Shown here in pieces: positions 35,663 to 37,245 of a stretch of DNA of 37,245 nucleotides. How positions within the stretch are numbered: the stretch's first letter is position 1; every line of letters begins with the position of its first letter. Both the position numbers and the translations under genes were made by a program. The DNA is from a virus. The notes under the pieces were generated by a model, which ran no database searches, was not told the origin of the DNA, and saw only the letters and a list, made by a program, of their open reading frames with translations. The DNA lies in IMG/VR virus record IMGVR_UViG_3300042568_001536, positions 1 to 37,245 of that record; one strand, 5' to 3'.

Positions 35663-36235
35663 ATGAAATTGCGATCCGGTATCCCCGAGCTAGACAGAAC
35701 ATTATGTGGAGGGTTTGAGAAAGGAAGCCTGTCGATTATTATCGGCGAAGGGGAAATGTCAGGTAAAACTACCACCTTGACCTACCTTGCTAATAAGGCA
35801 GTGGACTCCGGAAGTAACGTTGCGTTCATCTCGTTCGAAGATGACACTGAGGTCCTTGCCGAGAAAATTGTGAACCCCTACGCAAAGCTGACATATTTAG
35901 AGCCAAAGACAAAGCTTGAAACTCTTCAATTAGCCATAGCCGGACTAAGTTCTGACCTCATAGTTATCGATGACCTTAGCCAGATTGACTGTTTTCAGTT
36001 TAATGCCGAGGCCGTTAGCGTGCTTCACAACTTACGAGTGTCGGCGATGATGTGTAGCAAAGCTATTGTTGCTGGTGTGGGGATATTCCCCGAGAACGAT
36101 ATAGTAAAGCTGCTCCGCATGTCTGATGTAGCAATGGACATTCAGGAGTTTCACCACAACACATATACTCTGGGAGTTCTCAAGAACAGTTTTGGGAAAG
36201 CCGGATTCTCTCTGAGTTTTGGGGTAGCCCACTAA
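35663..36235 (+). CDS. RecA/KaiC-like ATPase
   Basis: 190 residues; GCGAGG is upstream. GIPELDRTLCGGFEKGSLSI leads into the Walker A loop GEGEMSGKTTT (about 29-39); Walker B is DLIVIDDLSQID (about 98-109). This is the core fold of RadA/KaiC/DnaB-type ATPases, without extra domains and shorter than usual. It may act in phage DNA replication or recombination, but the fold does not fix the role. Regulated by a middle-type promoter. Confidence 0.75.
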   Translation: MKLRSGIPELDRTLCGGFEKGSLSIIIGEGEMSGKTTTLTYLANKAVDSGSNVAFISFEDDTEVLAEKIVNPYAKLTYLEPKTKLETLQLAIAGLSSDLIVIDDLSQIDCFQFNAEAVSVLHNLRVSAMMCSKAIVAGVGIFPENDIVKLLRMSDVAMDIQEFHHNTYTLGVLKNSFGKAGFSLSFGVAH

Positions 36236-36336
36236 CTAAGGTCCATCACCCGACCGTCGGATTCGTGCATCTCTGGTGCATATGCGCAAGAGAATCCCCT
36301 AGACGCACGGATTAAGGTTTGAGAAAGTAAGGAAAT

Positions 36337-36350
36337 GTTTGAAGGTGGAA
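36337..36350 (+). promoter_or_regulatory. early-type motif GTTTGAAGGTGGAA
   Basis: Upstream of the subtilisin gene, followed 19 bp later by a second copy at 36369. Confidence 0.45.
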
Positions 36351-36368
36351 CATAAAACCTCAAGCCCT

Positions 36369-36382
36369 GATTGAAGGCTGCC
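36369..36382 (+). promoter_or_regulatory. early-type motif GATTGAAGGCTGCC
   Basis: Second, diverged copy; GTGATA/TGATAT 12-13 nt downstream could be the -10 element and ends at the ATG (36396). Confidence 0.4.
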
Positions 36383-36395
36383 GATATGGAGTGAT

Positions 36396-37245
36396 ATGAA
36401 GAATGTTGTTGCTGTTGTGGTTAGTCTTGCGCTGTATATCACTCGCATTGGTATGGTCTATGGAGATCAACTAGTGTATCCGGGGGCCGTAGTGACCGTT
36501 CCTAGGTCCGTATCCTCCGAAAGTTTATCGTCAATGGTGGCAAGTGCACCATCTGGGTTTCGCATTAGTTCGATATCATCAAAGACTCTGTTCTTTGATG
36601 AGAAGACGTCCGGACTGACCGCTCTTTCTCTCGTTTCAGACTCAAAACCAATAGTTCTCACGAGAAAAAATAATGCATGTAAGTCGCCTAAGGTTCGAAA
36701 GGCTTTGGCTAAGCTTGGTAAGAGGGTAAAGTGCGAGCCTAACTTTGCATACTCTAAGTCCGAGATTCCAAACGATTCCCTTTACTCTCAGCTATATGCC
36801 CAGGAAATGATCAAGGCCCCATTAGCATGGGAGCGAACGAAGGGTAGTGACGAACTGTTAGTTGTACTCGTCGACACCGGTATCTCTTACAACCATCCAG
36901 ATCTTAACCCTAATGTGTGGAGAAACCCGCGAGAGATTCCAGGTAATCGGATTGATGATGATGGTAACGGCGTCGTTGATGACGTATATGGCTACAATGC
37001 AATCAGAAACTCTGGAGATCCCCTTGATGATAATGGGCACGGTACGCACGTTGCTGGAATCATTGGCGCAAAAGGGAATAATTTAATCGGCATCCCCGGG
37101 ATTGTTTGGAATGTCAAACTGGTAGCCACCAAGTTTTTGGACAAGAATGGATACGGAAGTCTTGCTAATGCTATCAAGGCAATCAATTACGGAACAGCGC
37201 TTCGTAAGGCAGGATATAAAGTTGTCGTAAGTAATAACTCTTGGG
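36396..37245 (+). CDS. secreted subtilisin-family protease (partial)
   Basis: The reading frame is open to the window end (283 codons). The N-terminus MKNVVAVVVSLALYITRIGM is a signal peptide. A propeptide-like stretch of about 110 residues follows, then the S8 catalytic domain: Asp160 in VVLVDTGISYNHPDL and His215 in DDNGHGTHVAGI; the oxyanion Asn is in NNSWG at the very end. The catalytic Ser lies beyond the window. A Ca-binding-like loop GNRIDDDGNGVVDDVYGYNA precedes the His. With the metalloprotease at 6103 it forms a second secreted protease in this phage. Two early-type motifs lie upstream. Confidence 0.85.
   Translation, partial: MKNVVAVVVSLALYITRIGMVYGDQLVYPGAVVTVPRSVSSESLSSMVASAPSGFRISSISSKTLFFDEKTSGLTALSLVSDSKPIVLTRKNNACKSPKVRKALAKLGKRVKCEPNFAYSKSEIPNDSLYSQLYAQEMIKAPLAWERTKGSDELLVVLVDTGISYNHPDLNPNVWRNPREIPGNRIDDDGNGVVDDVYGYNAIRNSGDPLDDNGHGTHVAGIIGAKGNNLIGIPGIVWNVKLVATKFLDKNGYGSLANAIKAINYGTALRKAGYKVVVSNNSW

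Overview
This window is part of a large T4-like tailed phage genome. The evidence is a run of neck and tail-completion genes with T4 gp13/gp14/gp15-type sequence (1430-4121) and T4-type late promoters (TATAAATA). The host cannot be read from the sequence. Base composition looks mid-range, and no host gene, rRNA or integrase is visible.

Layout. 1-4121: a terminator, a small gene, a holin-like gene and the neck/tail genes 13, 14 and 15, all on +. 4138-25401: an accessory region in which + strand genes with late promoters alternate with short runs of small - strand genes. Many + strand proteins begin with (or contain) a peptide like KKTEQDIIAEAI or MKTFLQFIVE, ending in a prohead-protease-type (I/L)xE|A/S/G site. 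I read them as internal head proteins packaged in the capsid and injected with the DNA. Their cargo includes two ADP-ribosyltransferase-like proteins, a GNAT-like protein, a SpoT/MESH1-type HD hydrolase with the tag at its C-terminus, a J-domain protein, three solenoid-repeat proteins and one apparent polyprotein. The - strand genes (zinc ribbons, DUF7007-like, small unknowns) look like early takeover genes, plus a BrnT/BrnA-type toxin-antitoxin pair and an orphan DNA methyltransferase. 25500-32250: more small genes, and a cassette (small acidic protein, DUF6879-like, XRE-DUF5753 regulator, formyltransferase) of a kind I associate with Actinobacteria. 32340-37245: an ECF-type sigma factor coupled to a lipoprotein, a DUF2786-like protein, a zinc-ribbon protein, a RecA/KaiC-like ATPase and a secreted subtilisin cut by the window end. 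A secreted reprolysin-like metalloprotease lies at 6103-7365.

Regulation is the most striking part. Three signals recur: (1) late boxes TATAAATA (or C/G/TCTAAATA variants); (2) a box GGTAATGCTC followed, after 19 nt, by a TAnnnT -10 element (nine copies), which I propose as a middle promoter class; (3) a 14-bp motif GTTTGAAGGCKGAC upstream mainly of - strand genes, probably early promoters or operators. Classes 1 and 2 are often placed so that transcription should start 0-4 nt before the start codon. Those promoter-proximal genes lack Shine-Dalgarno sequences, while most genes further inside the same transcription units have them. This points to leaderless mRNAs as a normal expression mode.

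Three intergenic stretches without ORFs carry promoters of classes 1 or 2 and strong long-range base pairing, so they are probably structured RNAs: 5561-5825, 18482-18572 and 24105-24289.
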